DNA of 64,000 bases. It comes from Artemisia argyi (taxonomy: Eukaryota > Streptophyta > Magnoliopsida > Asterales > Asteraceae). A program made the translations under genes and the position numbers. Each line of letters opens with the position of its first letter. Position 1 is the stretch's first letter. The notes under the pieces were generated by a model. That model saw nothing but the letters and a program-made list of their open reading frames with translations. It had not been told where the DNA came from and ran no database searches. Where the stretch lies: the NCBI GenBank assembly GCA_030686995.1, contig CM060695.1, positions 101,460,871 through 101,524,870 on the forward strand, read 5' to 3'. Positions 9,509-21,101 of the stretch are shown here, one piece after another.

Positions 9509-11332
9509 GTATGTATTGATTACAGAAAACTTAACAAAGCCACCAGGAAAGATCATTTTCCTCTACCATTCATGGATCAGATGCTCGAAAGATTAGCAGG
9601 AAACAAATACTTTTGCTTCCTTGATGGTTTTTCGAGATATTTCCAAATTCCTATCGATCCAGCCGATCAAGAGAAAACCACATTTACATTTCCTTTTGGA
9701 ACCTACGCTTACCGGCGTATGCCCTTTGGTCTATGTAATGCACCTGCAATTTTTCAAAGGTGTATGATCGCAATATTCCAAGACATGCTTGAGACATCTA
9801 TGGAAGTTTTCATGGATGACTTTTCTGTTTTTGGTGATTCTTTTGAAAATTGTCTTTCTAATCTCGATAAAATGCTTGAGAGATGTGAAGCTGCACATCT
9901 AGTTCTTAATTGGGAAAAATGTCATTTCATGGTAACTGAAGGAATTATGTTAGGACACAAGATATCAAGTTCAGGAATGGAAGTAGACAAAGCTAAAATA
10001 GATGTTATCACCAAATTACCACCACCAACTAACGTTAAAGCCGTTAGAAGTTTTCTAGGACATGCCGGTTTTTACCGCCGATTTATCAAAGATTTTTCAA
10101 AAATATCACGTCCTATGACTAAACTTTTAGAAAAGGATTTTATATTTGATTTCAATATAGAATGCATTAAAGCTTTCGAAACATTGAAAAGTCAATTGAC
10201 TAGTGCCTCAATTATGGTTGCACCTAATTGGTCACTACCATTTGAACTCATGTGTGATGCAAGAGATTTCGCTGTTGGAGCTGTTTTAGGACAACGTGAA
10301 GGAAAACATTTTCGTCCTATATACTTCGCTAGTAAAACACTCAACAATGCTCAACAAAACTATACGGTTGCGGAAAAGGAATTATTAGACGTAGTGTTTG
10401 CATTCGACAAATTCAGATCTTATCTCGTGCTTTCAAAAACGATAGTTTTTACAGATTATTCCGCATTCAAATATCTGTTTACCAAACAAGATGCAAAACC
10501 GCGTCTTATCAAATGGATTTTACTACTGCAAGCATTTGATATCGAAATAAAAGACAAGAAAGGAGCAGAAAATCTTGCAGCTGATCATTTGTCACGTCTC
10601 GAGAATCCAAATTTGGAAGAATTAAAAGAAAATGAAATTAACGATTATTTTCCAGATGAAACTCTCATGACGATAGATAAAGATGATGATGAGGAAGTAC
10701 CATGGTTTGCAGATTACGCAAATTATCTTGCAGGAGAAATTCTTAAAAAAGGGATGAGTCACTACCAACGTAGTAAGTTCTTTTCAGAACTAAAACACTA
10801 TTATTGGGAGAAACCTTACCTTTTTAAAATGTGCAAGGATGGAATGATACGAAGATGTGTTTCGGGTGCCGAAACAAGAAAAATTCTTGATGAATGTCAT
10901 CATGGCCTAAATGGGGGACATTATGGTCCTTCCACTACAGCTAGAAAAGTTTTTGATGCTGGATTCTATTGGCCTACAATCTTCAAAGAAGCATATACTC
11001 TTGTTCAAAACTGCGATGCGTGCCAAAAATCCGGTAACCTTTCTCGAAGAGACGAAATGCCTCAAAAGAGCATTCAAGTCTGCGAAATATTCGACATTTG
11101 GGGAATTGATTTTATGGGACCCTTCCCTAAATCACACAAATACGAATATATCCTCGTTGCAATCGATTATATTTCCAAATGGGTTGAAGCTGAAGCTCTT
11201 CCTACTAACGATGCACAAGTTGTTGTCAACTTTTTCAAAAAGCTTTTTGCTCGCTATGGAACTCCTAAAGCTTTAATAAGTGATAGAGGATCCCATTTCT
11301 GTAATAAAAAAATGGAGAAAGTAATGAAATGA
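9509..11332 (+). pseudogene. Athila reverse transcriptase, RNase H and integrase
   Basis: Continues the polyprotein in the same frame as the preceding protease. [39 protein letters not shown] and the catalytic FMDD (9809-9820; Athila uses F in place of the usual Y). RNase [16 protein letters not shown], then [13 protein letters not shown] and AADHLSRLE. Integrase: the H-H-C-C zinc region ([12 protein letters not shown] ... NCDACQKSG) and two of the three catalytic acidic residues, in IDFMGPFP and [14 protein letters not shown] at 11330-11332 ends the frame before the third. This copies retrotransposon RNA to DNA and inserts it, but the reading frame is broken at both ends. Confidence 0.9.
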
Positions 11333-12181
11333 TATGGAGTTCATCATCGTTTTGCTACAGCTTATCATCCACAAACTAGTGGTCAACTCAAAAATACCAA
11401 TAGAGCTATAAAAAGAATACTTGAAAGAACGGTTAAGGACAATCCTTCCGTTTGGTCAAGGAAATTAGACGACGCTATATGGGCATTTCGTACGGCATAT
11501 AAGACACCAATTAGTACAACACCATACAGACTCTTGTATGGGAAAACATGTCATCTACCGTTCGAACTTGAGCACCGTGCTTACTGGGCGCTAAGAAGCT
11601 GTAATCCTGATCTAAAAATAGCTGGAGAAAAGAGATTTTTGCAATTCCATGAACTCGATGAGTTAAGACTTCAAGCTTATGAGAACTCCCAGCTATACAA
11701 AGCAAGAACCAAAGCTTACCACCATAGAAAGCTGAGAATTCGAAAACAATTCAAAGCTGGAGATAAAGTTCTGATCTTCAATATGAAATACAAGTTTAAA
11801 GCTCTGAAACTCAAACCAAAATGGTTTGGACCATATGTAGTGAAACATGGATTTCCATCAGGTTATGTTGAACTTTATAACAAACATGGTGGAAGTTTCA
11901 TTGTAAATGGGCACCGAATTAAACTCTATTATGATAAAGAGCAATTAAATGTAATTTCTAATGAAGAAATTTCATCCGAATTTGAATATGAAGCTATCAC
12001 ATTCATGGCTCCACACAAGGGAATGGTCCCTTGGGCACACAATAATGGTTTTATCTATGATGCTCTTCCTAGAGCATGGGAAACAGTTACATTGGAAAAC
12101 ATAGATGAAACAGGGGAGGGAATTGTGATAGGAAATGTGGCGTACATCCTTAAAAAGAAATGTAACACTACAACTACATAA
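11333..12181 (+). pseudogene. Athila integrase, carboxy-terminal part
   Basis: Same frame as the preceding segment after one stop. It starts YGVHHRFATAYHPQTSGQ, the conserved block before the third catalytic residue. Where the family has the catalytic Glu this copy reads Lys (codon AAA, 11390-11392), so the D,D,E triad is incomplete. The usual GKTCHLPFELEHRAYWA block and a basic, chromodomain-free tail with KFKALKLKPKWFGPYVV follow. The frame ends at 12179-12181. Even without the upstream stops this integrase should be inactive. Confidence 0.85.
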
Positions 12182-12208
12182 TCTATTCGAAGTTTGAGTC
12201 CGGCTGAG

Positions 12209-12247
12209 GACTCGTTAATAAAACAAGCGCTTCTCGGGAGGCAACCC
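12209..12247 (+). promoter_or_regulatory. conserved post-pol motif in Athila element 1
   Basis: Contains 'gactcgttaat', 'aagcgcttct' and 'gggaggcaaccc' in this order, 28 bp after the pol stop codon. An equivalent block at 62528-62567 follows the last stop codon of another Athila element. Conservation outside the coding region suggests an RNA or DNA signal, but its role is unknown to me. Confidence 0.55.
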
Positions 12248-13329
12248 ATGTGTTTATTTTAAAATTTATTTTTCAGTGTCTACATTCCAAAGTTTTACCA
12301 CTTGGTCAAACTTAAGTGTGGGGGTGTGCCACTAATTTGAATAAAATTGCAATGATTTTTGTTTGTTTGTTTTTGTTTTTAATAATGCAGGTGTTGATTG
12401 CAAGAAACAAAAGATTGGATAGAAACATAAAACCGGATATCATGGTTTATTTTCTCATTTTCCCTACTTTCATACTTTTAAGTTCGTTTATCACATTGAG
12501 GACAATGCTTAACTTAAGTGTGGGGGGGGGGGGGGGGAGGGGGGGGGGTGAGTAGGTAAATAAGAAATTAAGTCTAATATCGATTTAGTTTTTTAAATTT
12601 TGTTTGTCCTTATAATCTAGTTGTTTTCACACTTTTAGGAGTAATTTATTAGAATAACTGGATCTATCCACTGGAAAAATCAGTAATTTTGAAAGAATTG
12701 AGATGTGTCCCGATTAATATTGCAACCACTTTTGGATCGATAACATTTGCTAGCACACATTATAACCCTTTCCACTAAATTGTGAGGATTTTAGCCTGTT
12801 CGTATCTAGCATACATCTTATATGCTCGAATCTTTTGTTATGAGTGTGCTGGTGATTTTATTTATTCTAGAACTTGTACTTGTAAATCATTACGATACCG
12901 TTGTGAGATTACATTTTTTGTAATATAAGTATACATACGTGATAAGAGGTAACCTTAGGATTTTAACCAAATAGCCTTCCTTATTGATTTTTAGCTAGTC
13001 ACATTGATTAGTTAATTTCCAATTTTTAACCCTTTTGTTAGCATTCATCTTTAACACTAGATACCCCTAGTTACACCCTCCGAGCCATCCTTTTCATTTT
13101 GTTAAATCTAGAAAAATACAAAAATATTTTACACTTTAAACCTTAGCCTAAACCCTTGTCAAAGTCTAAATGGTGGGTTGCTAGTTGCTTGGTATGTTGG
13201 ATTGTTTTTGATGATTATTAGTTAGCCACACTTTACTAATCATGTGTGTGCCATTTTGACAAAGACGGAGACTGCAGCTTCTTATTTATATTTTTGTGGT
13301 GATGCTTATGCGAAGTGTGGGGGAGATTT

Positions 13330-13383
<54 letters not shown>

Positions 13384-14220
13384 AGTCATCGCAACTATAA
13401 GGTGACAATTATAGCAAATGTGCTATATGTGAAGATGAAGTTATGTGATATGTTGTTAGCCGATATGCTATGTATGAAGAATATTGTTATGGCTAATCAA
13501 TGTAACGATATGTAAAAGTCTGAAGAAGAGATGATTGTAACTATAATCATTTTTGGGTTCGTGGTTTGTTCGGTGACTAGCAACAATGAGACTTAGACTT
13601 GACTTGATTTTTCTTTTAAAACCAATTTCAAAAATATTCCCATGCCTTATCCTTACCCTTACCAAATTACTTTATCTCTACGGATATTGTAATGGCTTTG
13701 TGAGAATATCAAGTGCAAGAATATTGTAGTGACCATCCGGTTTTTGGGTAATCAAGAATTCGCGCCAGTAATCTATTATGTTTTTGTATGAGATGTTTGA
13801 ACATAAGCCTGGTACAACCCGAAGCCTAAACATTACAACCCAAATAAAAGACCTCTTTTATATGTAGACTTGGTGCTTACACCATTGCGGTGTAGTTTTG
13901 TTTCTTGTACAAGCCTATAGTAATAATTAGATCATGACTGAGCAATGAGTGTGATTTATCATATACGCTACCCCATATATGAGTGTTATGAGTGAATTAT
14001 ATCTTATTCTTCTTTCGTGAGGTGTTTTAGAAGTGTTAATCAAGCAAGAAAATCGTCGGGTATTGTCAAAAGTCTCAATATTTCAATTATAAAAGCATAA
14101 TAAGGATGATCTAACTTATACTTGTATAAGGAGGATTTTCATCACAATTTTCAGAAATCACTTCCGGTTACCATGTGGATATTTAGTTTTCTTCTAGATT
14201 TGCTTGAGGACAAGCAAATT

Positions 14221-14236
14221 TTAAGTGTGGGGGATT
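14221..14236 (+). other. polypurine tract of Athila element 1
   Basis: 'ttaagtgtgggggatt' lies immediately before the 3' LTR start TGATAACG, the position of the plus-strand primer. Confidence 0.8.
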
Positions 14237-15977
14237 TGATAACGCTCAAAGTTAACATGTTTTTATAAGCGTTATTAGTGTTTTTGTGTATGTTATTTGG
14301 TTGTTTTTATATGCTTTTGCCACTAAATCGTATCAAAATATGTTTTTGTAGCATATGTAGCCAAATGTTGGAAAAATGGAGAAAAGGTAAAAAAAAATGA
14401 AGTATATGCAATTACACGAAGATTCCCAAGTTCAAAAGTCCAATCTGTAACGCATTTCATAAGGAGAACCTAAGTTTTGTCATTTCAAAGTTCCAAGTTC
14501 AGAGTTAATCAAAGTTGGATAGTGCATAAAGAAATACACAAGGAAAAGTCAAAGTTCAAAGCAACCAGAACTTACCATCCGATCGGTTGGAGTATAACCG
14601 ATCGGATAGCCACAATTACCATATCCATCCGATCGGTATCAACCCACAACCGATCGGATGGACATTACTGCCTGTTTATACCAACTTTTGTGCACGAATC
14701 TTGGTCTTTTGTTCCATTGTTCTAGGCCCTTCTTAGTGTCTTGATGTCCAAGCTCCAGCATTTATGTCCCTATTCATTACAAGGAGTATTTGACAAGCCA
14801 AAAAGGACCCCAAGAGTACACAATTAAAGGACACAATTGAAGAGATCATTTATACATATTACTACTCTCAATTATTATCATCATCTAGCTCTCAAAGAAG
14901 GAAAATTCGTGCAGAAAGAACCAGAAACTTTGGAGGACCAAGGAAGCAACATTTGGAGGCCAAAAATCTCAAGAAATCATCACCAATACTTAGGTTATCA
15001 ATACCTTGTCATTTGTTATCAATTCCAAAGCATTGTAAGACTTATAACCATGGATTCTAATGTTAAATATTCTGAGTTTATTTGCATGTTTGCTATGAGT
15101 GGCTAGTAGTGTTTTTACACTTGTTTTGATGATGTTTTATGCTTAGTGATAGTTATGATTGTGATAACATGTTTTAATTCAATTTCAAGTCAATCCTAAG
15201 AACCAATTGTACCTTAAGTTTCGTAGTGACATTTGTTGAGCCAAGGTTAACTAATTGATAATAGTTTCAAGGGTCGAAAGATTTGTTATTATTCAACTAG
15301 TTATAATCATTTGTCTATGAATGGTTGATTTTCACCATAATTATTCTTGACTAAACAAAGAAACAAGGAGTATGATTGTAATGAGAATGCTTTTATAACA
15401 TCAAATCGGATTGTTTGTAATCCTTTAGTTGGACGAAAGTTTAGATGTTTATAAGCAATTGCAACCTTTTTGTCTATCAATGGGTTACCTTTTGTAATGA
15501 CCATTTCCTAAGAGTATTTGATTTGTAATAAGCGTTGTTCTTGTGTTTAAGATATTCACCATACCTTATGAACCTCGGATGGATCTTGAATTGATTGGTT
15601 TACACCTAAAGCTTGTTTTTATGAACTAAAATCTTGACGAAGGTTTAACTTGTAGAATCAATAGATTATACCACCATCTAATTATCATAACCAACATGTT
15701 ATCAAAAGTTATGACAATCATGTGTGTCATTAAGTAGAAAACAAGTCTAAACAAGTGTAGTTTTTAAATTATTGAATTTGCTTATTATCTTATTTGCATA
15801 CATTAGAGATTTACTTTTAGACTTATATTTTGATTCACTCACAAATCCCTGCGAACGATCCCGACGTACCATCATATCTTGCTATAACAGACGAGTACAC
15901 TTGCTCGTATGTGTTGTTTCTATATTTGGTAATTCACCCTTATAAATTTAAAACTTGCACTAACAAAACGCACATCA
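14237..15977 (+). repeat. 3' LTR of Athila element 1
   Basis: 1741 bp, partner of 4549-6278. The four CCGATCGG palindromes are preserved (14579-14586, 14598-14605, 14629-14636, 14650-14657). It ends ACATCA followed by the target duplication gactc, after which Tat gag coding sequence resumes. Confidence 0.92.
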
Positions 15978-15982
15978 GACTC

Positions 15983-17000
15983 CTCGGACAACGAGGACAG
16001 AGAGACAGGACACTGAAAGTCCAGATGAGACGTCGTGAAGAAGAAGACGAAAATATATCCCTTCCTTGGCGCCGCCAAAAGGTTGATGCATTCACACGGC
16101 ACATCAGCGACTATTCGGATGACAAAAAAAGGCGCATGCCCGCCAATGTTAAAACATATGATGGAATGGGTGATCCTGATGATCACCTAAAAATTTTCGA
16201 ATCTGCTGCCACCATCAAAAATTGGCCACAACCTGTGTAGTGCCATATGTTTAACTCCACATTAGTAGGGAATGCGCGAACTTGGTTTAGCAAGCTTCCA
16301 CGAAGAAGCATAAATGGGTTTGAAGAGTTGCGAAAAGCATTCCACTTTAACTTCACTTAGAGAAAGAAGTGCGCAAAGAACCCTGTTGAACTGGCCAAAG
16401 TGAAACAGCGCCAAGGGGAATCAACTAGTGCTTATGTGGAGCGCTTTAAGGACGAATGTATACACGTCAAGGCGTGTCCTGAATTGCTAAAAATCTCAGG
16501 GTTCATGAATGGAATAAATAACCCAGAACCCATCAGGAAATTAAATGATAAGGTTCCCCAAACCTTTGATGAGCTAATGAAGCGCACAAGATCCTTTATC
16601 CAAGGAGAAGCAGCAGCCGCGGATAGTAAAAAATGCTACTCAAATTACAGGTCACAAGAACAGCCTAGGAAACAATCCAATGACCAGAGTAGCAACCGTA
16701 ACAAAAATTACCGCGGTCAGGGAAGTGGACGAGACAACGACAAATACACCCCCCTCACGAAAACTCCAAGGGAAATGTTTGTAACACAGGGCGCAAACTT
16801 CCCAAGACCTCCACCAATGCGCACCCTAGAGGATCGGCGCGTGGGGAATGGATACTGCGAATACCATGGACAAAAGGGCCATACAACCAACGAGTGTGTC
16901 CAACTACGACAATTAATAGAAAAGCTAGTAAAGGAAGGTAGAATGGACCATCTCGTTAAGAATATAAAAGAAGGAAAGGACAAACAGAAGAATGGAACTA
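15983..17000 (+). pseudogene. Tat gag, 3' part with zinc knuckle
   Basis: Resumes the Tat Gag after the Athila insertion. A frameshift lies near 16000-16020; then comes the capsid domain (VKTYDGMGDPDDHLKIFE, GNARTWFSKLPRRSI, FEELRKAF, SAYVERFKDEC). In-frame TAG stops occur at 16238-16240 and about 16358, after which the frame is open from 16400 into the protease. The nucleocapsid motif at 16856-16897 is C-x2-H-x4-H-x4-C (CEYHGQKGHTTNEC), the variant zinc knuckle typical of Tat Gag, instead of the usual CCHC. It would bind element RNA during particle assembly. Broken by stops. Confidence 0.85.
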
Positions 17001-17620
17001 AGAAAGAGACACCCAAAGAGAAAGCTGACATTATTTACATGATACAGTCATGGCAACAAAAGACGAAGCAGAAAACCAGCCAAAAATTCTCTTTTGGGAA
17101 TGAAATCTCCTTTCCCACCTTGGCTGAGGACAACGCAGTAGTAGAACCGCTAACCATCGAGATACATACAGGAGGACACAAAATCCGCCGCATGTATATT
17201 GATGGAGGAGCATCCCCAGACATTCTGTATGAACATTGTTTCAAGAGGCTACGACCCGAGATACAAAGTCAGTTAATTCCAACCGCAACGTCGTTGACTG
17301 GCTTTACAGGAGAGAAAATATGGCCTATGGGGCAATTGCGTTTACTTGTAGTCGTTGGTGATGAACAACATTCCATAGCAACCTGGATGAACTTCATGGT
17401 GATCAAATCTCCCTCACCATACAATGGCATCATCGGAAGACCGGGAATATCATCTATGCGTGCTGTACCATCCACGGCACATGGGATGCTCAAATTCCCA
17501 GTGGATGGAGGCATTGTAACTATCTACAACACTGCCACATCACCCAAAGACTGTAACACGGTGACAAGCGAAACGGAGAATATCCCAGAACAGTGCACGA
17601 CTAAAGTACCAAACATCAAG
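17001..17620 (+). pseudogene. Tat aspartic protease region
   Basis: In the same open frame as the gag 3' part. The catalytic motif is DGGAS (17201-17215) preceded by RRMYI, and the flap and back region read MGQLRLLVVVGDE and PYNGIIGRPGISSMRAV. The domain looks complete by eye. It would cleave the Gag-Pol polyprotein inside the particle. The frame runs on into the RT and stops at TAG 17819-17821. Confidence 0.82.
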
Positions 17621-18590
17621 GTTGCCATTCATCCAGACTACCCAGATCAACAAATATCCATTGGAGGGTCGCTGTCTAACAAAGGCAGAGCAGCTGTCTG
17701 CACACTCTTGCAAAAGAATCTAGATATTTTTGCATGGGAACCAAAGCACATGACTGGAGTGCCACGATCTATCACAGAACACAAGCTACAAATCCGACAA
17801 GGATATCCTCCAATACGATAGAAAAAGCGCGGCCAGGCCTCAAATCGCGCAAAAGCCATCCTGGAAGAAGTACACAAACTTATAGACGCAGGCATCATGC
17901 GAGAAGTCTACTACCATGATTGGCTTTCCAATCCAGTTATGGTAAAGAAGAGTGACGGCAGTTGGAGAATGTGCGTGGACTTCACTGACCTTAATAAAGC
18001 ATGTCCACAGGACTGTTACCCGCTACCAGAGATAGACTGGAAGGTAGAATCTCTGTGTTGATATCCCTTTAAATGCTTCTTAGACGCATACAAAGGATAC
18101 CATCAAATTCTGATGGCTAAGGAAGATGAAGAGAAAACAGCCTTCCACACAAGTCAAGGGGTCTATTGCTATACAAAAATGCCATTTGGTCTAAAGAACA
18201 CGGGAGCAACATACCAGCGATTAGTGGATACAGCCTTTGAAAAGCAAGTAGGTCGCAACCTAGAAGTTTATGTTGATGATCTTGTCATCAAGAGTCATAC
18301 TGAGGAAGAATTGGTGCGCGACATAGAGGAGACATTCAAAACACTGGGAAAGATAAACATGAAGTTAAACCCCAAGAAGTGCACTTTTGGTGTGACAGAA
18401 GGCATGTTTCTTGGATATTTAATAGAACCTGATGACATCAAGCCCTGTCCAGAAAAGACAAAAGCTGTCATCGATCTCCCTTCACCGCGCACATTGAAAG
18501 AAGTCCAGTCATTAAACGGAAAACTAGCTGGGCTAAATCGATTTTTGTCCAAATCAGCAGACAAGTCACTCCCTCTCTTTAAAACACTCA
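17621..18590 (+). pseudogene. Tat reverse transcriptase
   Basis: RT fingers and palm: ILEEVHKLIDAGIMREV, WLSNPVMVKK, WRMCVDFTDLNKACP, FLDAYKGYHQI, CYTKMPFGLKNTGATYQRL, the catalytic YVDD at 18269-18280 and LNPKKCTFGV. All parts are in one frame but interrupted by TAG 17819-17821 and TGA near 18059. CVDFTDLNKACP and FGLKNTGATYQRL are Tat-lineage wording, distinct from the Athila RT elsewhere in this window. Non-functional because of stops. Confidence 0.88.
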
Positions 18591-19100
18591 CGAAGTGCAC
18601 AAAAAAGGGAGACTTTCGTTGGACTGAGGAGGCGGAGGAAGCCTTCCAACAACTTAAGCAACATCTTGCAGCGCTTCCCAAACTTGTCGCACCCCGACTA
18701 GGGGAAGAATTGATCATGTACTTATCTATAACTCATGAAGCAGTCAGCGCGGGTACTATTGACAGATAGGAATTCCGTTCAAACACCCATATACTTTGTA
18801 AGAAAATCACTTAAGAAGACAGAGACTAACTATACGGCCATGGAAAAGCCGGTCCTAGTTTTAGTATTTGCAGCTAAAAGACTGCGCAGATACTTTCAGG
18901 CGCACCCAATAGCTGTAATAACGGACCAACCTATCAAACAAGTTGTCTCTAAACCTGACGCATCAGGACGGCTACAAAAATGGAGTGTGCTATTGAGCAA
19001 GTATAACATCTCGTATAGACCACACACTGCAATCAAGGGGCAGATATTAGCCGACTTTATTGTTGAAAAGCCAGATACCGATACTCCACCTTCAACAAGC
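18591..19100 (+). pseudogene. Tat RNase H (first, retroviral-position copy)
   Basis: Follows the RT connection: FRWTEEAEEAFQQLKQHL then LYLSITHEAVSAG in frame with RT. A frameshift near 18755 moves the frame, which continues as TPIYFVRKSLKKTE, TAMEKPVLVLVFAAKRLRRYF, QAHPIAVITDQP and ILADFIVE. It would degrade RNA in the RNA-DNA hybrid. The key acidic residues of this domain are not all evident, which is usual where Tat elements rely on a second RNase H. Confidence 0.8.
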
Positions 19101-19480
19101 AAGGTAGAATTACAAGAACCATGGGTTCTATTCACAGACGGATCCTCGTGCGTGGATGGATCAGGCACGGGCCTTATCCTCACCAATCCAAATGGAGTGG
19201 AATTCACTTAGTCACTGCGTTTTGAATTCACAGCCACAAATAATGAGGCAGAATATGAAGCCCTACTTGCTGGACTACGCATTGCAACTCAAATGGGTGT
19301 ACGTAACCTAAAGGCAAATGTAGATTCCAGGCTAGTAGCCAATCACATGCTAGGTGAATATGAAGCCAAGGATGAACACATGGTCCAATACCTCAAAAAA
19401 CCAAGTCTCTAATTCAGAATTTTGACAGGTTCACCATCAAACAAGTCCCTAGAGGAAAAAACAGGAAAGCTGACGCGCTT
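19101..19480 (+). pseudogene. second (archaeal-type) RNase H of the Tat element
   Basis: Directly after the first RNase H comes WVLFTDGSSCVDGSGTGL, then, past a TAG at 19209-19211, FTATNNEAEYEALLAGLRIA and ANVDSRLVANHMLGEYEAKD. After a frameshift near 19400 it ends with RKADALSKIAS. The Asp (FTDGSS), Glu (NNEAEYEAL) and Asp (VDSRL) positions are the catalytic set of archaeal/plant RNase H. A dual RNase H between RT and integrase is a recognised marker of the Tat lineage. It presumably removes the RNA strand during reverse transcription. Broken here. Confidence 0.83.
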
Positions 19481-20832
19481 AGCAAGATCGCATCTACAAG
19501 CTTTGCACACCTATCAAAACAGGTACTGGTGGAAACTCTGAAAAATAAATCAATCTCGGAGATGGAAATATCCACGGTGATAGAGGAACAGGATCCTACG
19601 TGGATGAAACCTATCATTGAATTTATAAGCAAAGGAATCTTATCACAAGATCAGAAGGATGCTCGTAGGGTACGGCGCACATCGTAGAGATTTGAACTCC
19701 GAGATGGCGTCCTATATCGACGTTCATTCCTACAACCATGGCTCCGATGCGTTGGACCTCTTCAAGCAGATTATGTACTCCGAGAAATTCACGCTGGTTC
19801 ATGTAGCATGCACTCAGGACCACGGTCTGTAGTGGCGCGCGCCCTGCGGTCAGGATACTATTGGCCTACTATGCACCGCGACGCGTGGGATGCGATAAAG
19901 ATATGCAGCGATTGCCAAGTCCACAGGCCAATTCCACGCCGACTACAACAAGAGCTAACCCCCATCACCTCACCATGGCCATTTTATAAATGGGGCATTG
20001 ACATCGCAGGCCCCTTTCCGGTTGCAGCGGGAGGGCTAAAATTCCTCATCGTAGCTATAGATTACTTCACCAAGTGGATTGAGGCAAAAGCAGTGGCAAG
20101 TATCACAGGTAACCAAGTCAAACGCTTCGTGTGGGACAACATTGTATGTCGCTTTGGCCTACCTGGGGAGATTATTTCGGACCATGGAAAACAATTCGGT
20201 GACAACCCGTTCAAAGACTAGTGCGCGCAATTAAACATTACACAACACTTTGCTTCAGTTAAGCACCCACAAACCAATGGCTTGGTTGAGCGCGCGAATC
20301 GCATTCTGGGCGAGGGATAAAAGCGCGCCTTGACAAACATAAAGGAAGGTGGGTGGATGAATTGTCACATGTTTTATGGGTGCACCGCACGACAATAAAA
20401 ACTAGTACGGGAGACACATCATTCTCTCTTGTCTATGGGACATAAGCTGTCATACCAGCCGAGATTGGAATGCCAACTCTCCGTACGGCGGAAATAAATG
20501 TCACAACAAATGACGATGAGCAGCGCATAGACTTGGATTTGTTGGAAGAAAGGCGTGAACGCGCAGCTATACGTGAAGCAAAGGCTAAGTCAATTATGAA
20601 GAAGTATTACGATGCAAAAGTCAAACACTCTTCATTCAGGCCAGGAGACTTTGTATACCGTGCCAATGATGCAAGCCATGCAGAAGACACAGGCAAGCTT
20701 GGACCTAAATGGGAAGGACCCTATGAAGTCGCAGATGCACTAGGCAATGGTGCATACAAGTTGCGCGATATGGAAGGCCATGAGCTGGCACGCACTTGGA
20801 ATATCTGCAATCTCAAGAGATGCTATCTTTAG
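19481..20832 (+). pseudogene. Tat integrase
   Basis: Contains the zinc-binding region (IHAGSCSMHSGP, YYWPTMHRDAWD, CSDCQVHRP) and the catalytic core: WGIDIAGPFPVA with the first Asp, IISDHGKQFGD with the second, and KHPQTNGLVERANRI with the Glu. The core is spread over several stretches because of stops at about 19685, 20219-20221 and 20318 and frame changes up to 20470. The carboxy-terminal part (20470-20832) is open and ends FRPGDFVYRAND, LGPKWEGPYEV, NICNLKRCYL, the usual Tat terminus. It would insert the DNA copy. The catalytic residues survive but the frame does not. Confidence 0.87.
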
Positions 20833-21101
20833 GAAAGGCTACGGCCCACACACAGACAACCTTGCACTTTAGTACGTGCCTAATAAATGTCTATACTTGA
20901 ATTTTCTTTTTTTTAGAATTGTCTTTTATCTTCAAAAACTTGCAAGTATTAATAAAACGTTGTGGTTTCTAGCTAATTCCATAACACATTTAACTCTATT
21001 GCTTAAATTTTTTCTTATGTCTCAATATTGTTACTTTATATTTTGCCTACATGGCGTGCATGCACTTACTAAGACCTACGATGGCAGAAAGGATGAGAAA
21101 A
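20833..21101 (+). other. Tat sequence after pol
   Basis: AT-rich untranslated sequence directly after the integrase stop codon. No further coding region is seen before the inserted LTR element begins at 21102. Confidence 0.5.

Larger units (their letters stand above)
12182..14236 (+). other. 3' non-coding region of Athila element 1
   Basis: About 2 kb between pol and the 3' LTR, where some Athila elements have an env-like gene; I find none here. It holds a conserved block just after the pol stop (12209-12247), a short hairpin CATTG-AGGA-CAATG (12494-12507), and four copies of a CTTAAGTGTGGGGG-like purine motif (12311-12326, 12513-12548, 13313-13326, 14221-14234). The last copy is the functional polypurine tract next to the LTR. 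A G tract (12522-12548) and a 50-base A run (13332-13381) follow two of the copies. Confidence 0.7.
4544..15982 (+). mobile_element. Athila-type Ty3/gypsy element 1, complete but decayed
   Basis: LTRs of 1730 bp (4549-6278) and 1741 bp (14237-15977) begin TGATAACG and end ACATCA. The exact 5-bp duplication gactc is at 4544-4548 and 15978-15982. The PBS matches tRNA-Asp and the polypurine tract precedes the 3' LTR. Gag, protease (DLGAS), RT (FMDD), RNase H and integrase follow in the Ty3 order. It disrupts the Tat gag. The LTRs differ by roughly 2 % (hand estimate), so it is younger than the Tat element. A frameshift, several stops and a lost integrase catalytic residue show it is dead. Confidence 0.93.

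Noticed and set aside
12316..12555. Possible env-like gene of the Athila element
   Set aside because: Short, no signal peptide plus membrane-anchor arrangement, and it ends in the G tract of a PPT-like motif. No other env-like frame exists between pol and the 3' LTR.
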